Position numbers and translations under genes: made by a program. Shown here one piece after another: positions 9,859 through 18,546 of a DNA stretch of 64,000 nucleotides. The DNA is taken from NCBI RefSeq assembly GCF_040047665.1, contig NZ_CP157355.1, forward strand, positions 2,046,001 through 2,110,000, given 5' to 3'. Under the pieces are notes generated by a model. It made no database searches. It was not told the origin of the DNA and was given only the letters and a program-made list of their open reading frames with translations. How positions within the stretch are numbered: the first letter of the stretch is position 1; the number at the start of each line of letters is the position of its first letter. Source of the DNA: Chitinibacter sp. FCG-7 (GTDB lineage Bacteria > Pseudomonadota > Gammaproteobacteria > Burkholderiales > Chitinibacteraceae).

Positions 9859-10383
9859 TTAGGTGCGAGGTGGAAATACGCCTTGTAGTGCAATTGCAAA
9901 ATAACAGGTCAGGTAGGGCTGCATATTGTTGTGGGCTTGATCACCACCAGTGACAAACAGCGCCTCTGGGTGCATGGTTCCAGAGGCCGAGCTGGTCGGA
10001 CTATACAGCGGCGTGGCTTTTGCACCAATCGCTAGTGCATTGTTTTGCGGTGAATTGCTGCTGCCGATCGCTGCGGTAGCCATCATTGCGTGGCTATGCG
10101 CAGGTATTTGCGCCTCGGTCAGTATGACAGTTTCACTGCCGCCCTGTTCACCCAGATCATGCAAAGAAAGGCCCGGCCCCTGACCCGGTTGCATGAGCGT
10201 CCGGCCTTGCAAATCAGGCAAGGCAAAGTTGCTTTTGCCATTGCCGCCATAGGTCGTGCCTAGTAGCGAGAATAGTGCCGTATTCTGAGAGAGCGGTAAC
10301 AACTGCCCGTCGCACCAAGCCCAGCCTTTAGGTGCAAAATTGAAGGGGAAAATGCGAATCTCGGCAACAAAGGGATCGGCCAT
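9859..10383 (-). CDS. Tail-collar domain protein (microcystin-dependent-protein type), copy 3
   Basis: A 174-residue protein of the phage tail collar family (the MdpB-like group of bacterial proteins). It has the typical N-terminal block EIRIFPFNFAPKGWAWCDGQ, then LLGTTYGGNG, FALPDLQGR and IPAHSHAM, and ends with NMQPYLTCYFAIALQG. The frame is open further upstream, but the ATG at 10383 aligns with the two sister genes (MADPFV / MAQPYV / MAEPFL). It is the third of three tandem paralogues, separated by 11 bases from the previous one. There is no signal peptide and no other phage structural gene nearby, so this is not an obvious prophage remnant. Confidence 0.85.
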   Translation of the reverse strand: MADPFVAEIRIFPFNFAPKGWAWCDGQLLPLSQNTALFSLLGTTYGGNGKSNFALPDLQGRTLMQPGQGPGLSLHDLGEQGGSETVILTEAQIPAHSHAMMATAAIGSSNSPQNNALAIGAKATPLYSPTSSASGTMHPEALFVTGGDQAHNNMQPYLTCYFAIALQGVFPPRT

Positions 10384-10394
10384 GATAGATATTC

Positions 10395-10928
10395 TCAAGT
10401 GGGGGACGGGAAAATCCCGTACAGCGAAATAATGTGGTTCACGCAAAGATAAGGCTGCATATTGCTGTGGGGCTGGCTACCGCCGCTACTGGTCAGCGTG
10501 ACTGCATTCATTTGCGCAGCGGGTTGCAGGGGAGAGTAGGCCTTGATGCTTCCACTCGCTAGCAAGTGTCCGCCCTGTGCGCTGAAAGGTGCGCGGTGGG
10601 TGGCATTACCGGTGGCGGCTTGCACGGTGGCCTGTTTACCGTGCAGCACATGGTTGTGCGCCGGAATCTGCGACACGGTCAGCGTGACTTCTTCGACACC
10701 ACCCGTTTCGGCTAGGATAAAGCCATTGCCCTGATGGACGGGAATGCGCCCACGCAGATCGGGCAGCGCAAAGGTGGATTCTCCGTCGCCGCCATAGGTA
10801 GTGCCGATCAGCTGGAACAGGGTTTCATTTTCTGAAATTGGCAGCAGTTGCCCTTCGCAGAACATCCAGCCTGCTGGGGCAAAATTGCCGGCAAAGATGC
10901 GGATTTCGCCAACATACGGTTGAGCCAT
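10395..10928 (-). CDS. Tail-collar domain protein (microcystin-dependent-protein type), copy 2
   Basis: A 177-residue paralogue of its neighbours. It carries EIRIFAGNFAPAGWMFCEGQ at the N-terminus, LIGTTYGGDGESTFALPDLRGR at about residues 41-62, IPAHNHVLHG mid-protein and NMQPYLCVNHIISLYG at the C-terminus. The gap to the upstream copy is 9 bases, so the trio is likely one transcript. In phages this domain joins tail fibres to receptors; the function of the chromosomal tandem sets is not established. Confidence 0.85.
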   Translation of the reverse strand: MAQPYVGEIRIFAGNFAPAGWMFCEGQLLPISENETLFQLIGTTYGGDGESTFALPDLRGRIPVHQGNGFILAETGGVEEVTLTVSQIPAHNHVLHGKQATVQAATGNATHRAPFSAQGGHLLASGSIKAYSPLQPAAQMNAVTLTSSGGSQPHSNMQPYLCVNHIISLYGIFPSPT

Positions 10929-10937
10929 GCTGTTTCC

Positions 10938-11456
10938 TCAGGTTGGAGACGGGAAAATGCCCTGCAGGGCGATGCAGAAATTCAGCGTCAGAAAGGGCTG
11001 CATGTTCAGATGCGCCTGCGAGCCGCCGACATTGCTGATGCTCGATGCATGCGCGGCAACCGAGGTTTCCAGTGCATTGCCAGGGCTGGTGTCGGAGTAT
11101 TGCGGGCTGGGCGCCTGCCCGGGAATGCCGCCATGCGGGTTCAGCAAATTGGCCGGTGCATCCGCCGCCCTCACCAGGTGAGTGTGCACGGGCAGTTCGG
11201 CAATCGACAGCGTGTGTGCCTGCTCTCCGCCGCGTTCGCCCAGAGAATGCCCAGAGCCGACATGAATGGGCGTACGGCCACGAAAATCCGGCAAGGCAAA
11301 ATTGACGCGACCATCGCCACCAAAGGTGGTGCCCAGCAGGGAAAAAAGTGCCTGATTCTGGTTGATCGGCAGCAGTTGTCCGTTGCACAGCGCCCAGCCT
11401 TTAGGGGCAAAGACAAAGCTGAAAACCCGTATTTCGGCCAAAAATGGTTCAGCCAT
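10938..11456 (-). CDS. Tail-collar domain protein (microcystin-dependent-protein type), copy 1
   Basis: A 172-residue protein, first of the three collar-domain paralogues in transcription order. Motifs: EIRVFSFVFAPKGWALCNGQ, LLGTTFGGDGRVNFALPDFRGR, LPVHTHLV and NMQPFLTLNFCIALQG. Its start codon lies inside the last codons of the acetyltransferase gene (8-base overlap), which argues for translational coupling of the acetyltransferase with the collar trio. No export signal is visible. Confidence 0.85.
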   Translation of the reverse strand: MAEPFLAEIRVFSFVFAPKGWALCNGQLLPINQNQALFSLLGTTFGGDGRVNFALPDFRGRTPIHVGSGHSLGERGGEQAHTLSIAELPVHTHLVRAADAPANLLNPHGGIPGQAPSPQYSDTSPGNALETSVAAHASSISNVGGSQAHLNMQPFLTLNFCIALQGIFPSPT

Positions 11457-12033
11457 CGGTGTTCTCCATAGGGTGATTAGTTTGATTCGCTGCCGTTAGT
11501 GGCGATTGATCACCGATTGTATTCGAGGGTAGCGATGAAATGGGAAGATCAGGTTCTCTGGCGACGAAAATATATGCGCCACGCTCTTCAATTTCTTGAA
11601 AACCAAGTCTGGCGTACCAGGCTCTGGCAGGATTGCCAAATTCGACATGGGCGGTCAATTTGGCTCTGACGCGACTCGCCTCTCCAAGTAACTGTTTCAT
11701 GAAATAGCTGCCAATGCGCTGGTAACAATATTCGGGCAGCAAGCAGATATCCATAATGCGGATTTCGTCGGGGTGGCGATCAATATATAAACGGCCAAGC
11801 ACAGTTTCTTCTTGCACAATGCAGCAAAAATCCGCCCTCGGATAATAAGTTTGATAATGAGTATGCTGAGCCATGAATTGCATCCGCAGGAACTCGGCCT
11901 TCTGTGGCTCCGAAAATGGGACTAAGTCCATTTCAGCGGCGCGGCTGGCAGCATAAATCTGCAGCAAAACGGGCATGTCGTCACTGTTGATAGGTCGCAG
12001 CTCTATAAGCTGATGATTCACTGCTAAATTCAT
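11449..12033 (-). CDS. GNAT family N-acetyltransferase
   Basis: A 194-residue protein with a GNAT fold. The N-terminal strand is IELRPINSDDMPVLLQIYAAS. An acetyl-CoA-binding region near IMDICLLPEYCYQRIGSYFMKQLL carries a variant of the Q/RxxGxG/A loop (QRIGSY). WYARLGFQEIEER forms the C-terminal core. About 35 polar residues extend past the domain. The ATG at 12033 is preferred because it sits 4 bases after the upstream stop codon; an earlier in-frame start would overlap that gene. It is coupled to the first collar gene by an 8-base overlap. The acceptor is unknown; modification of an array member is a guess from context. Confidence 0.75.
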   Translation of the reverse strand: MNLAVNHQLIELRPINSDDMPVLLQIYAASRAAEMDLVPFSEPQKAEFLRMQFMAQHTHYQTYYPRADFCCIVQEETVLGRLYIDRHPDEIRIMDICLLPEYCYQRIGSYFMKQLLGEASRVRAKLTAHVEFGNPARAWYARLGFQEIEERGAYIFVAREPDLPISSLPSNTIGDQSPLTAANQTNHPMENTDG

Positions 12034-12037
12034 TGGA

Positions 12038-12517
12038 TTAGCCAAATACAGCCTGATAGTACGTTTTAGATGATTTCTGTATTGCGCCAACTGGATTCAG
12101 AAATAGATCAAGGTGCTTGATTGCTGCGTGCTGCACTGTGTAAATGGCATCAGGCAGGCGCTCACCTTCTTCAGCCACAAACAACAGACTAAAAGGGTCG
12201 CGTCGCCCATGTGTTGCTTGAGTAGATTCCGGCTGAGCGTATGATTGCGCATCAGTAAGTCGTAGCTTCGCGCTTTTATCTTGATTAAAAACGGTAAAAA
12301 TCTGCCCTTTTAAAGAGGCAAAGTTATTCAATGAGATTGTGCTCGGACAGATTGCAGTCGCAGGCGATAAATCACTGCTACAAATGGCAGGTGCAACTTC
12401 TAATGCTTGTACAGAGTGAAGTGGTTGCCGCGAAGCGGTCAGCCCAGTTGCCGCTAAGGTCGCGGCGCTTCCGCAGATCAAAAAATTTCTGCGCGTCATT
12501 GCCGATTTTTCAGCCAT
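12038..12517 (-). CDS. Tat-exported DUF6916-like protein
   Basis: A protein of about 159 residues with a twin-arginine signal, TRRNFLICGSAATLAATGL near the N-terminus, followed by a polar linker and a C-terminal domain containing FASLKGQIFTVF, DPFSLLFVAEEG and LDLFLNPVGA, which I relate to DUF6916. The ATG at 12517 is preferred because AAGGAG lies 5 bases before it; an internal ATG at 12499 directly precedes the Tat motif. The stop codon is 4 bases from the acetyltransferase start. A second, leaderless copy of the domain lies just upstream. Folding before export is implied by the Tat motif; the function is unknown. Confidence 0.6.
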   Translation of the reverse strand: MAEKSAMTRRNFLICGSAATLAATGLTASRQPLHSVQALEVAPAICSSDLSPATAICPSTISLNNFASLKGQIFTVFNQDKSAKLRLTDAQSYAQPESTQATHGRRDPFSLLFVAEEGERLPDAIYTVQHAAIKHLDLFLNPVGAIQKSSKTYYQAVFG

Positions 12518-12669
12518 CATCACTCCTTGCGAATTAAGCTCGATTTAAAAATATTCCTGACGAAAAATACAAGTGGCCTTGAGTCAAGATTGCGGGGTGG
12601 CTGACATATCTTGCATGTCGCCTAGCCCGGCAGTATAGGTTGTATTTGTAGAGTAGGGAATAGTCTAAC

Positions 12670-13002
12670 TTATTGATTAATTATAGCTTCATATAACATT
12701 TGCCCAGTCTGCCGGTCTGGTCCGATTGGTACAATGAACAAGTCAAATCTGCCTAGCATGGCGTGAACAAAATGGTAGGTACATTGTGGCAAGTGGGGCG
12801 TTGGCTGCCCGCTGAAAATCAATGAAAAATGCCGAGAATCAGTGCTTCCAGGTGCTGGGTTTGCGCTGAGCAATTGCAATGCCCCTACGCTCTGATCCCC
12901 ATAAAAAATATCAAAACCGGTGTCAGTGTGCTCTGAAAAGGCCTGCAGCTGGAATATATGCATGTTTTGCTCTGCTTGAATTGAATCCATGTTGTTCAAC
13001 AT
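12670..13002 (-). CDS. Leaderless DUF6916-like protein
   Basis: A 110-residue protein resembling the C-terminal domain of the next gene (compare FSLIFSGQPTPHLPQCTYHFVHAMLGRFDLFIVPIGPD with FSLLFVAEE and LDLFLNPVGA there). No signal peptide. ATG at 13002; a second in-frame ATG lies at 12990. It is the first gene of the minus-strand array that ends with the giant surface protein; a 152-base gap separates it from the Tat-bearing homologue. The pairing of a cytoplasmic and an exported copy is notable, but the role is unknown. Confidence 0.6.
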   Translation of the reverse strand: MLNNMDSIQAEQNMHIFQLQAFSEHTDTGFDIFYGDQSVGALQLLSANPAPGSTDSRHFSLIFSGQPTPHLPQCTYHFVHAMLGRFDLFIVPIGPDRQTGQMLYEAIINQ

Positions 13003-13042
13003 TGCGTGTGCCGGATTTTTTCTGCGTGGTTTGGGTGTGCTA

Positions 13043-13945
13043 TTAGCGATACTGCCGCAAATGCCGTGATACCGCGATCAGCGCGCCGAGCAGGCAGAGC
13101 GTGGCGATGGTGGTGCAGACGATGAAGATGGTCAGTGCATCCGGTGTTTGCAGGGCAAATTGCTGGCCGTATGATTTGGCCAGTGCTTCGATGGCGGGAT
13201 TGGTGTGAGCAATTGCGCCCCATACCATGCCCACGGCAAATAGCCCGCCCGCGATGCCTTGCACAATGGCGCTATGGATAAACGGGCGGCGGATAAAGGC
13301 GTCGGTGGCGCCGATCAGCTTGGCCACTTCGATTTCGTCTTTGCGCGTCAAAATCTGCATGCGGATGGCGTTGCCGGTAATCAGTACTAAGGCCGAGCCT
13401 AGCATTACCAGGACTACTTCAAACAGGTTTTGCCCCAGTTCGCTAATGCGTGCCAGCCGGTGCGCCCATTCGGAGTCGAGCTGGATTTCTTCAACACCAG
13501 CTTGCGTGGCCAGCTCCTGTTTCAGCGTGGCCAGCAGCTGCGGGTTGGGGTCTTTGGCCTGCAGTACAAAGGCGTCGGGCAGCGGGTTTTCGCTGATGCC
13601 GGCCAGCAAATCGGCCGAGCCAAAGCTGCTTTGCAATTTTTTCAGCGCTTCATCTTTGGCGATAAATTGCACCACTTTCAGGCGATTATCGTTTTCCAGT
13701 TTTTGCTGCAGGGCCGCGACTTGGGCCTGATCGGCGCTGGGCACCATAAACACCGACAACTGCGGTTCAACCGAGATATTTTTGCTAATGCCCGCCAGAC
13801 TGCTAACCAGCAGCCACAGCGCGAGCGGGAAAGCGGCCGTAATGCCGATGACCAGCAAATTGAGTAGGCTGCCAATGGGCTGGCGGAACAAGCCTCCCAC
13901 CGAGCGGGTGAAGGCGAGGGTGTGCGAGCGGAACCAGGCTTTCAT
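13043..13945 (-). CDS. ftsX: Cell division protein FtsX
   Basis: A 300-residue inner-membrane subunit of the FtsEX ABC complex, which links divisome assembly to activation of peptidoglycan hydrolases. It has a cytoplasmic N-terminus, a first membrane segment near residues 25-50, a periplasmic loop of about 120 residues, and three more membrane segments with the FtsX-type core LITGNAIRMQILTRKDEIEVAKLIGAT. Length and topology are normal. The start follows ftsE by 12 bases, so ftsE and ftsX form one operon. The hydrolase partner is not in the window. Confidence 0.95.
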   Translation of the reverse strand: MKAWFRSHTLAFTRSVGGLFRQPIGSLLNLLVIGITAAFPLALWLLVSSLAGISKNISVEPQLSVFMVPSADQAQVAALQQKLENDNRLKVVQFIAKDEALKKLQSSFGSADLLAGISENPLPDAFVLQAKDPNPQLLATLKQELATQAGVEEIQLDSEWAHRLARISELGQNLFEVVLVMLGSALVLITGNAIRMQILTRKDEIEVAKLIGATDAFIRRPFIHSAIVQGIAGGLFAVGMVWGAIAHTNPAIEALAKSYGQQFALQTPDALTIFIVCTTIATLCLLGALIAVSRHLRQYR

Positions 13946-13957
13946 CGTGTTCCCTTT

Positions 13958-14611
13958 TTATGCGGTAAATTGGCCGTGTTTCAGGCGCAGAATGCGGCGG
14001 CCATAATCGGCCATCAGCGATTCATCGTGGGCGGAAATCACCAGCGTGACGCCAACCTGATGGAATGATTTGAATAATTCCAGAATATCGTGCGCGTAAT
14101 CGCGATCCAGATTGGCCGTTGGTTCGTCAGCCAGCAGGATGGACGGGCGATGCACCACCGCGCGGGCAATGCACAGCCTTTGCTGCTCGCCGCCGGAAAG
14201 CGATACCGGATTGAGTTTTTCCTTGCCCGCCAGACCGACTTTATCTAGCGCCGCCAGCACACGACGGCGGCCTTTCTGATAATCAAAGCCGATAATATCA
14301 AGCGGCAGGCGCACATTGTCGAACACACTGCGGTCATACAGGATTTTGTGATCCTGAAAAATCAGCCCCAGATGACGGCGCACAAAGGGTAGCGAGCCAC
14401 GGCTCATGCGGGCCAGATTTTGCCCATTCAATAGCACCGCGCCGCTGCTGGGCTTTTCGATCCCAGCGATGAGTTTGAGCAAGGTCGATTTGCCCGCGCC
14501 CGAATGCCCGGCCAGAAACACCAGCTCGCCGGTCGGGATTTCAAAGCTCAAGTTTTTGATGGCGTCAAAGCCACCGGGATAACTTTTACTGACTTGCTGA
14601 AACTGGATCAT
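13958..14611 (-). CDS. ftsE: Cell division ATP-binding protein FtsE
   Basis: A 217-residue ABC ATPase and partner of FtsX. Walker A is GHSGAGKST (about residues 35-43), the Q-loop is in [11 protein letters not shown], the signature is LSGGEQQR, Walker B is ILLADEP, and the switch His is in VISAHD. Length is typical. It is the first gene of the ftsEX pair, with ftsY 249 bases upstream on the same strand, the classic ftsY-ftsE-ftsX order. Confidence 0.96.
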   Translation of the reverse strand: MIQFQQVSKSYPGGFDAIKNLSFEIPTGELVFLAGHSGAGKSTLLKLIAGIEKPSSGAVLLNGQNLARMSRGSLPFVRRHLGLIFQDHKILYDRSVFDNVRLPLDIIGFDYQKGRRRVLAALDKVGLAGKEKLNPVSLSGGEQQRLCIARAVVHRPSILLADEPTANLDRDYAHDILELFKSFHQVGVTLVISAHDESLMADYGRRILRLKHGQFTA

Positions 14612-14699
14612 GTCGGTCCTTGTGCAGTTTGCTGGCGTCGAGTAGGTTTGTTGGTGATGTTCAGTGTGTTGATTACGCTGCTTTTTATGTCGCGTCGCG

Positions 14700-14728
14700 G
14701 TGGGTTACGCCCTAAGGGGCTAACCCAC
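14700..14728. repeat. Small inverted repeat in the ftsY-ftsE gap
   Basis: The arms GTGGGTTACGCCC (14700-14712) and GGGGCTAACCCAC (14716-14728) pair with one mismatch around a 3-base loop. The GTGGGTTACG/CGTAACCCAC motif recurs in the element at 38441-38513, so this looks like a member of a dispersed REP-like family rather than a dedicated terminator; it has no T-run. Confidence 0.55.
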
Positions 14729-14860
14729 TCTACGATTCTTGTTATCAACGTGGTAGCTGAATATCAACTTTGGGTATTGCTTTGCAGGGTAATATGGCTG
14801 TGGCCTGCATGGCTATACCCCATGATTTAAACTTGCGCAGGAGGCAAGTTCAAACCGAGT

Positions 14861-16090
14861 TTATTCAAACAGCGCGTCAATATAATCTTTGGCGACAAAG
14901 GGGCGCAGATCGTCGATGGTTTCGCCCACGCCGATAAAGCGCAGTGGCACCGGGCGATTTTTGGCAATCGCCGCGATCACGCCGCCTTTGGCGGTGCCAT
15001 CGAGCTTGGTCAGCACCAGGCCAGTTAGGCCCAGCGCGTCGTCAAATGATTTGGTTTGCGCCAAGGCGTTCTGGCCAGTGTTGGCGTCGAGCACCAGCAT
15101 GATTTCGTGCGGGCCAGTCGGGTCGGCTTTTTGCACCACGCGTTTCACTTTTTTGATTTCTTCCATCAAATGCAATTGCGTTGGCAAACGGCCCGCTGTA
15201 TCGACAATCACCACATCAATGCCACGCGCCTTGGCCGCATTCACCGCGTCAAACGCCACGGCGGCGGCATCGCCTGATTCCTGTGCAATTACGTGCACGC
15301 CATTGCGCTCGCCCCAGACCACCAGCTGCTCGCGCGCTGCGGCGCGGAAAGTATCGCCCGCCGCGAGCAATACGCTCTTGCCCTGGCTTTGGAAATATTT
15401 GGCCAGCTTGCCAATCGACGTGGTTTTACCCGCGCCATTGACGCCCGCCACCATCAGAATAAACGGCTTGTGGCCTTCGACATTGAGCGGGATCTGCAGT
15501 GGCTGGATCAGCTCAACCAGGCTGTCTTTCAGCGCGCCTTTGAGCTCGTTCGGGTCTTTCAGGCCTTTGAGTGACACGCGCTCACGCACGTCTTTGAGCA
15601 AATGTTGTGTCGCATCAACGCCCATATCGGCGGTCAGCAGCACGGTTTCCAGCTCGTCGTACAAATCGTCGTCGATCTTGCCGCCGCCAAATACGCTGGC
15701 CAGACTTTTGCCCAATTTATCGCGGGTTTTGGCCAGACCCATTTTCAGCCGGTCGGCCCAGGAGAGCTTGGGGCGCTCTTGCGGTTGATCGGTGTTGCCC
15801 AGTTTGGCTGGATCAGTCTCGATGTATTGCTCTGTAGGCTTTGCTGGCTCTGGCGTAGCGGGCAATACCTCTGGTTTTGCGACGACGGCGGCGCTGTACT
15901 CGGTAACAGCGGCTTGTGCTGGGGCTTCAGGCGTACTTGGCATGGCGGGCGCGGTGGAAGCTTCGGCCTCTGTGGCCTGCGCGGCTTGTTCTGCTTGCGC
16001 GGTCTGTGCTGCGGATGTGACCTGTGCAGGCGCTAAATCTTGCTCCGCTACGGTGTCAGCGGGCTTCTTTTTTTTGAAAAAACTAAACAT
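14861..16090 (-). CDS. ftsY: Signal recognition particle receptor FtsY
   Basis: A 409-residue GTPase that docks ribosome-SRP complexes at the membrane. A lysine-rich start (MFSFFKKKK) and an Ala/Glu/Pro-rich acidic A-domain of about 110 residues precede the NG domain. G1 is GVNGAGKTTSIGKLA, G3 is DTAGR, and G4 is TKLDGTAKGG near the C-terminus. The ATG at 16090 gives the usual FtsY N-terminus; the frame continues upstream into the rsmD side without support. It is divergent from rsmD. Confidence 0.96.
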   Translation of the reverse strand: MFSFFKKKKPADTVAEQDLAPAQVTSAAQTAQAEQAAQATEAEASTAPAMPSTPEAPAQAAVTEYSAAVVAKPEVLPATPEPAKPTEQYIETDPAKLGNTDQPQERPKLSWADRLKMGLAKTRDKLGKSLASVFGGGKIDDDLYDELETVLLTADMGVDATQHLLKDVRERVSLKGLKDPNELKGALKDSLVELIQPLQIPLNVEGHKPFILMVAGVNGAGKTTSIGKLAKYFQSQGKSVLLAAGDTFRAAAREQLVVWGERNGVHVIAQESGDAAAVAFDAVNAAKARGIDVVIVDTAGRLPTQLHLMEEIKKVKRVVQKADPTGPHEIMLVLDANTGQNALAQTKSFDDALGLTGLVLTKLDGTAKGGVIAAIAKNRPVPLRFIGVGETIDDLRPFVAKDYIDALFE

Positions 16091-16155
16091 GGGTTTGGCG
16101 CTCGGGCTACAAATCGCGGAAAATAATGAATTCACAGGATTTTACCGGAGCAACC

Positions 16156-16728
16156 GTGTCTGCACAGCATAAAAATCAGGTGCGTATTATTGGGGGCCAA
16201 TATAAACGCCGACTTTTGAAATTTCCTGATTCGCTGGCGCTGCGCCCAACGCCCGACCGCGTGCGCGAAACGGTGTTCAACTGGCTGGGTCAGGATCTGA
16301 CCGGGCAGCTGTGTCTGGATCTGTTTGCCGGTAGTGGCGCTCTGGGCTTTGAAGCGGCGAGCCGCAATGCCAAAAAAATCGTCATGGTGGAAATGGCCAA
16401 GCCCGTCCACGCAGCGCTCAAAGCCAACGCCGCCATGCTGGGCGCAGGCCATGTCGAGGTGATTCTGAGCGACGCTGAGCGTTTTCTGGCGCGCAATAGC
16501 CAGCAATTTGATCTGGTTTTACTCGATCCGCCATTTGCTACGCCATTGCTGGAGAAAGTGTTGCCGCTGGTCGTGCCGTTTCTGGCCGACGATGCGCGGG
16601 TGTATATAGAATGTGCCGAATGGCCGGATTTGACTGGCTGGGAGATGCTGCGCGAGGGCAAGGCTGGGACGGTGAAATATGCGCTCATCTGCCGCGCATC
16701 GGTCGATGATCAAAAAATAAGCGGCTAG
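16156..16728 (+). CDS. rsmD: 16S rRNA guanine-966 N2-methyltransferase RsmD
   Basis: SAM-dependent methyltransferase acting on G966 of 16S rRNA. Family blocks: RIIGGQYKRRLL at the N-terminus, LRPTPDRVRETVFNWL, the SAM-binding LDLFAGSGALGFEAASR, and catalytic LLDPPF. The GTG at 16156 has GGAG 5 bases upstream and puts RIIGGQ 8 residues from the start; an in-frame ATG at 16126 without a good ribosome site would add 10 residues. It is divergent from ftsY, an arrangement seen in many proteobacteria. Confidence 0.9.
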   Translation: MSAQHKNQVRIIGGQYKRRLLKFPDSLALRPTPDRVRETVFNWLGQDLTGQLCLDLFAGSGALGFEAASRNAKKIVMVEMAKPVHAALKANAAMLGAGHVEVILSDAERFLARNSQQFDLVLLDPPFATPLLEKVLPLVVPFLADDARVYIECAEWPDLTGWEMLREGKAGTVKYALICRASVDDQKISG

Positions 16729-16804
16729 ATTGCAGAGTAAGGTTGTCGTTGCCGCGCGAAAGTGGGACAATTCTTTATATCTAGTTACTCGATTGTTTTG
16801 TTAA

Positions 16805-17068
<264 letters not shown>

Positions 17069-17093
17069 ATATTACAGTCATCTTCAGGCTGAT

Positions 17094-17117
17094 AAGCGGG
17101 CTTATGCCCGCTTTTTT
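17094..17117 (+). terminator. Rho-independent terminator after the ferredoxin gene
   Basis: The 8-bp perfect stem AAGCGGGC / GCCCGCTT with loop TTAT runs into a T-run at 17112-17117. Confidence 0.88.
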
Positions 17118-17218
17118 ATTCCTCTATAATTAAGCACATAATAATATATAGATGTACTTGCAGCGCAAACACGACCAGCCCTCAGGGCGGCGTGAAGCAA
17201 GTCAGATGGAGTAAGACC

Positions 17219-18280
17219 ATGGGCCAATATAATCTACGCGAGCAAATCAGCCAGACCCTTGATATTGCCAAAACCCTCATCCACCCCAGCCCGTTTGAAG
17301 CAATCCGCCTTGCCGATCAATCCGCCGAACGGGCCAATATCCTTGGCTACGGCGCTTTTGAAGCCGAAGCGGCGCTGATCAAATTGCTGGCCTACCGCGC
17401 CGAAGCGTCCACCCCGATTGATGTCATTGAAAGCACCGCCTTGCACACCATTGCGCTGGCGCAATTGCACCAGCAGGAGCATATCTGGCTGGAAGCCCTG
17501 AACTGGTATGCCGATATTCTATTCGGAATGAGCCAGTACGACGCGGCGATGGATTACTGGCTGCAACTGCTGGAAGTGGGCATTGACCGCAACTGGGCAC
17601 AGGCGAGGGCGCAGGCGTATATCGGTATTGGCAAGCTGTTCTGGATTTTTGAAGACCACCAGTCCTGCCTTGAATACACGCACAAAGCCCAGCACGAAAT
17701 GCAGCAGGTCAAGCAGGTGGAAGCCAAAGTTTGCCTGCTGATCAATCTGGCCGCTTATGCCTATCATCGGCGGCAATATTTATTGTCGCATCAGTACATT
17801 GATCAGGCGCAGGAGCTGGTGCTGGGTATTCCTTTCTGCGAGTACGAGCCAGAAATTTACTACTACCGTGGTTATCTGTTCCGGGCCGAGGGCAAAATTG
17901 ACGCCGCCTGTGATCAGCTGAAACGCGCGCTGGTGCTCAATGCCCATAGCAGCAATAACTGGGGCAAGGCGGTCACCATGATCGGCCTGGGCGAAATCAA
18001 TCTGGATGCCGGGCGACCCCATCAGGCTTTGTATTTTCTGAATCAGGCGCTGGAAGTCTCCAGTGCCATGCCCAACCCTTATCTGGTCATGCAATCGCAC
18101 GAGCTGCTGGCGCGCTGCCACAATGCGCTAGGGCAAACCGATCTGGAATTCCAGCACTGGAGCAAGCATTTCGACTTGTCCGACGGGCTGGTCAACCATG
18201 TCATGAACCACCGATTGGCCAGCTTCAAGCGGCAATCGCTGCAATTGCGCGTACACGAGCTGGAAAATAGCGCGGCCTAG
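17219..18280 (+). CDS. TPR-repeat protein of unknown function
   Basis: A 353-residue soluble, all-helical protein. Several degenerate tetratricopeptide units are visible, for example the segments starting WLEALNWYADILFGMSQYDAAMDYW, AQAYIGIGKLFWIFEDHQSCLEY and GEINLDAGRPHQALYFLNQALEV. The architecture is like the TPR N-terminal halves of some betaproteobacterial diguanylate cyclases, but no GGDEF or other output domain follows. ATG at 17219 with GGAG 8 bases upstream. It is transcribed alone, bounded by terminators at 17094 and 18337. Partner proteins cannot be inferred. Confidence 0.7.
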   Translation: MGQYNLREQISQTLDIAKTLIHPSPFEAIRLADQSAERANILGYGAFEAEAALIKLLAYRAEASTPIDVIESTALHTIALAQLHQQEHIWLEALNWYADILFGMSQYDAAMDYWLQLLEVGIDRNWAQARAQAYIGIGKLFWIFEDHQSCLEYTHKAQHEMQQVKQVEAKVCLLINLAAYAYHRRQYLLSHQYIDQAQELVLGIPFCEYEPEIYYYRGYLFRAEGKIDAACDQLKRALVLNAHSSNNWGKAVTMIGLGEINLDAGRPHQALYFLNQALEVSSAMPNPYLVMQSHELLARCHNALGQTDLEFQHWSKHFDLSDGLVNHVMNHRLASFKRQSLQLRVHELENSAA

Positions 18281-18336
18281 ATGTTTGCCGCTGCATTGAT
18301 GCAGTTGCCATTGGGGTATATGCATGAAAATCAATA

Positions 18337-18372
18337 GGGTATTGCCTTGGCGGGCAATACCCTTTGTTGTTT
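18337..18372 (+). terminator. Probable terminator after the TPR gene
   Basis: A 10-bp stem GGGTATTGCC (18337-18346) / GGCAATACCC (18353-18362) precedes a T-rich but interrupted tail (TTTGTTGTTTT). The rest of the 18281-18546 gap shows nothing else I can support. Confidence 0.65.
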
Positions 18373-18546
18373 TGGTGTCTTGGAAAAATGCTCGCTGCTG
18401 CGTCTACTGCTAGCTGCTGTTGCCAGTGAAATCTGCCTGTCAGCAACATGTCTTGCAGAATATCCTCATTGTTTTTATGAGTTTTTTTGCATTGCGCTAT
18501 GTAGTAAAGTTGCGCCATTACTCCAATAAACGTGAAACATTTCTAC

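Noticed and set aside
9859..11456. Prophage or tailocin remnant, suggested by three tail-collar proteins
   Set aside because: No other phage structural, lysis or integration gene flanks them. The collar group of microcystin-dependent proteins is common outside phages.
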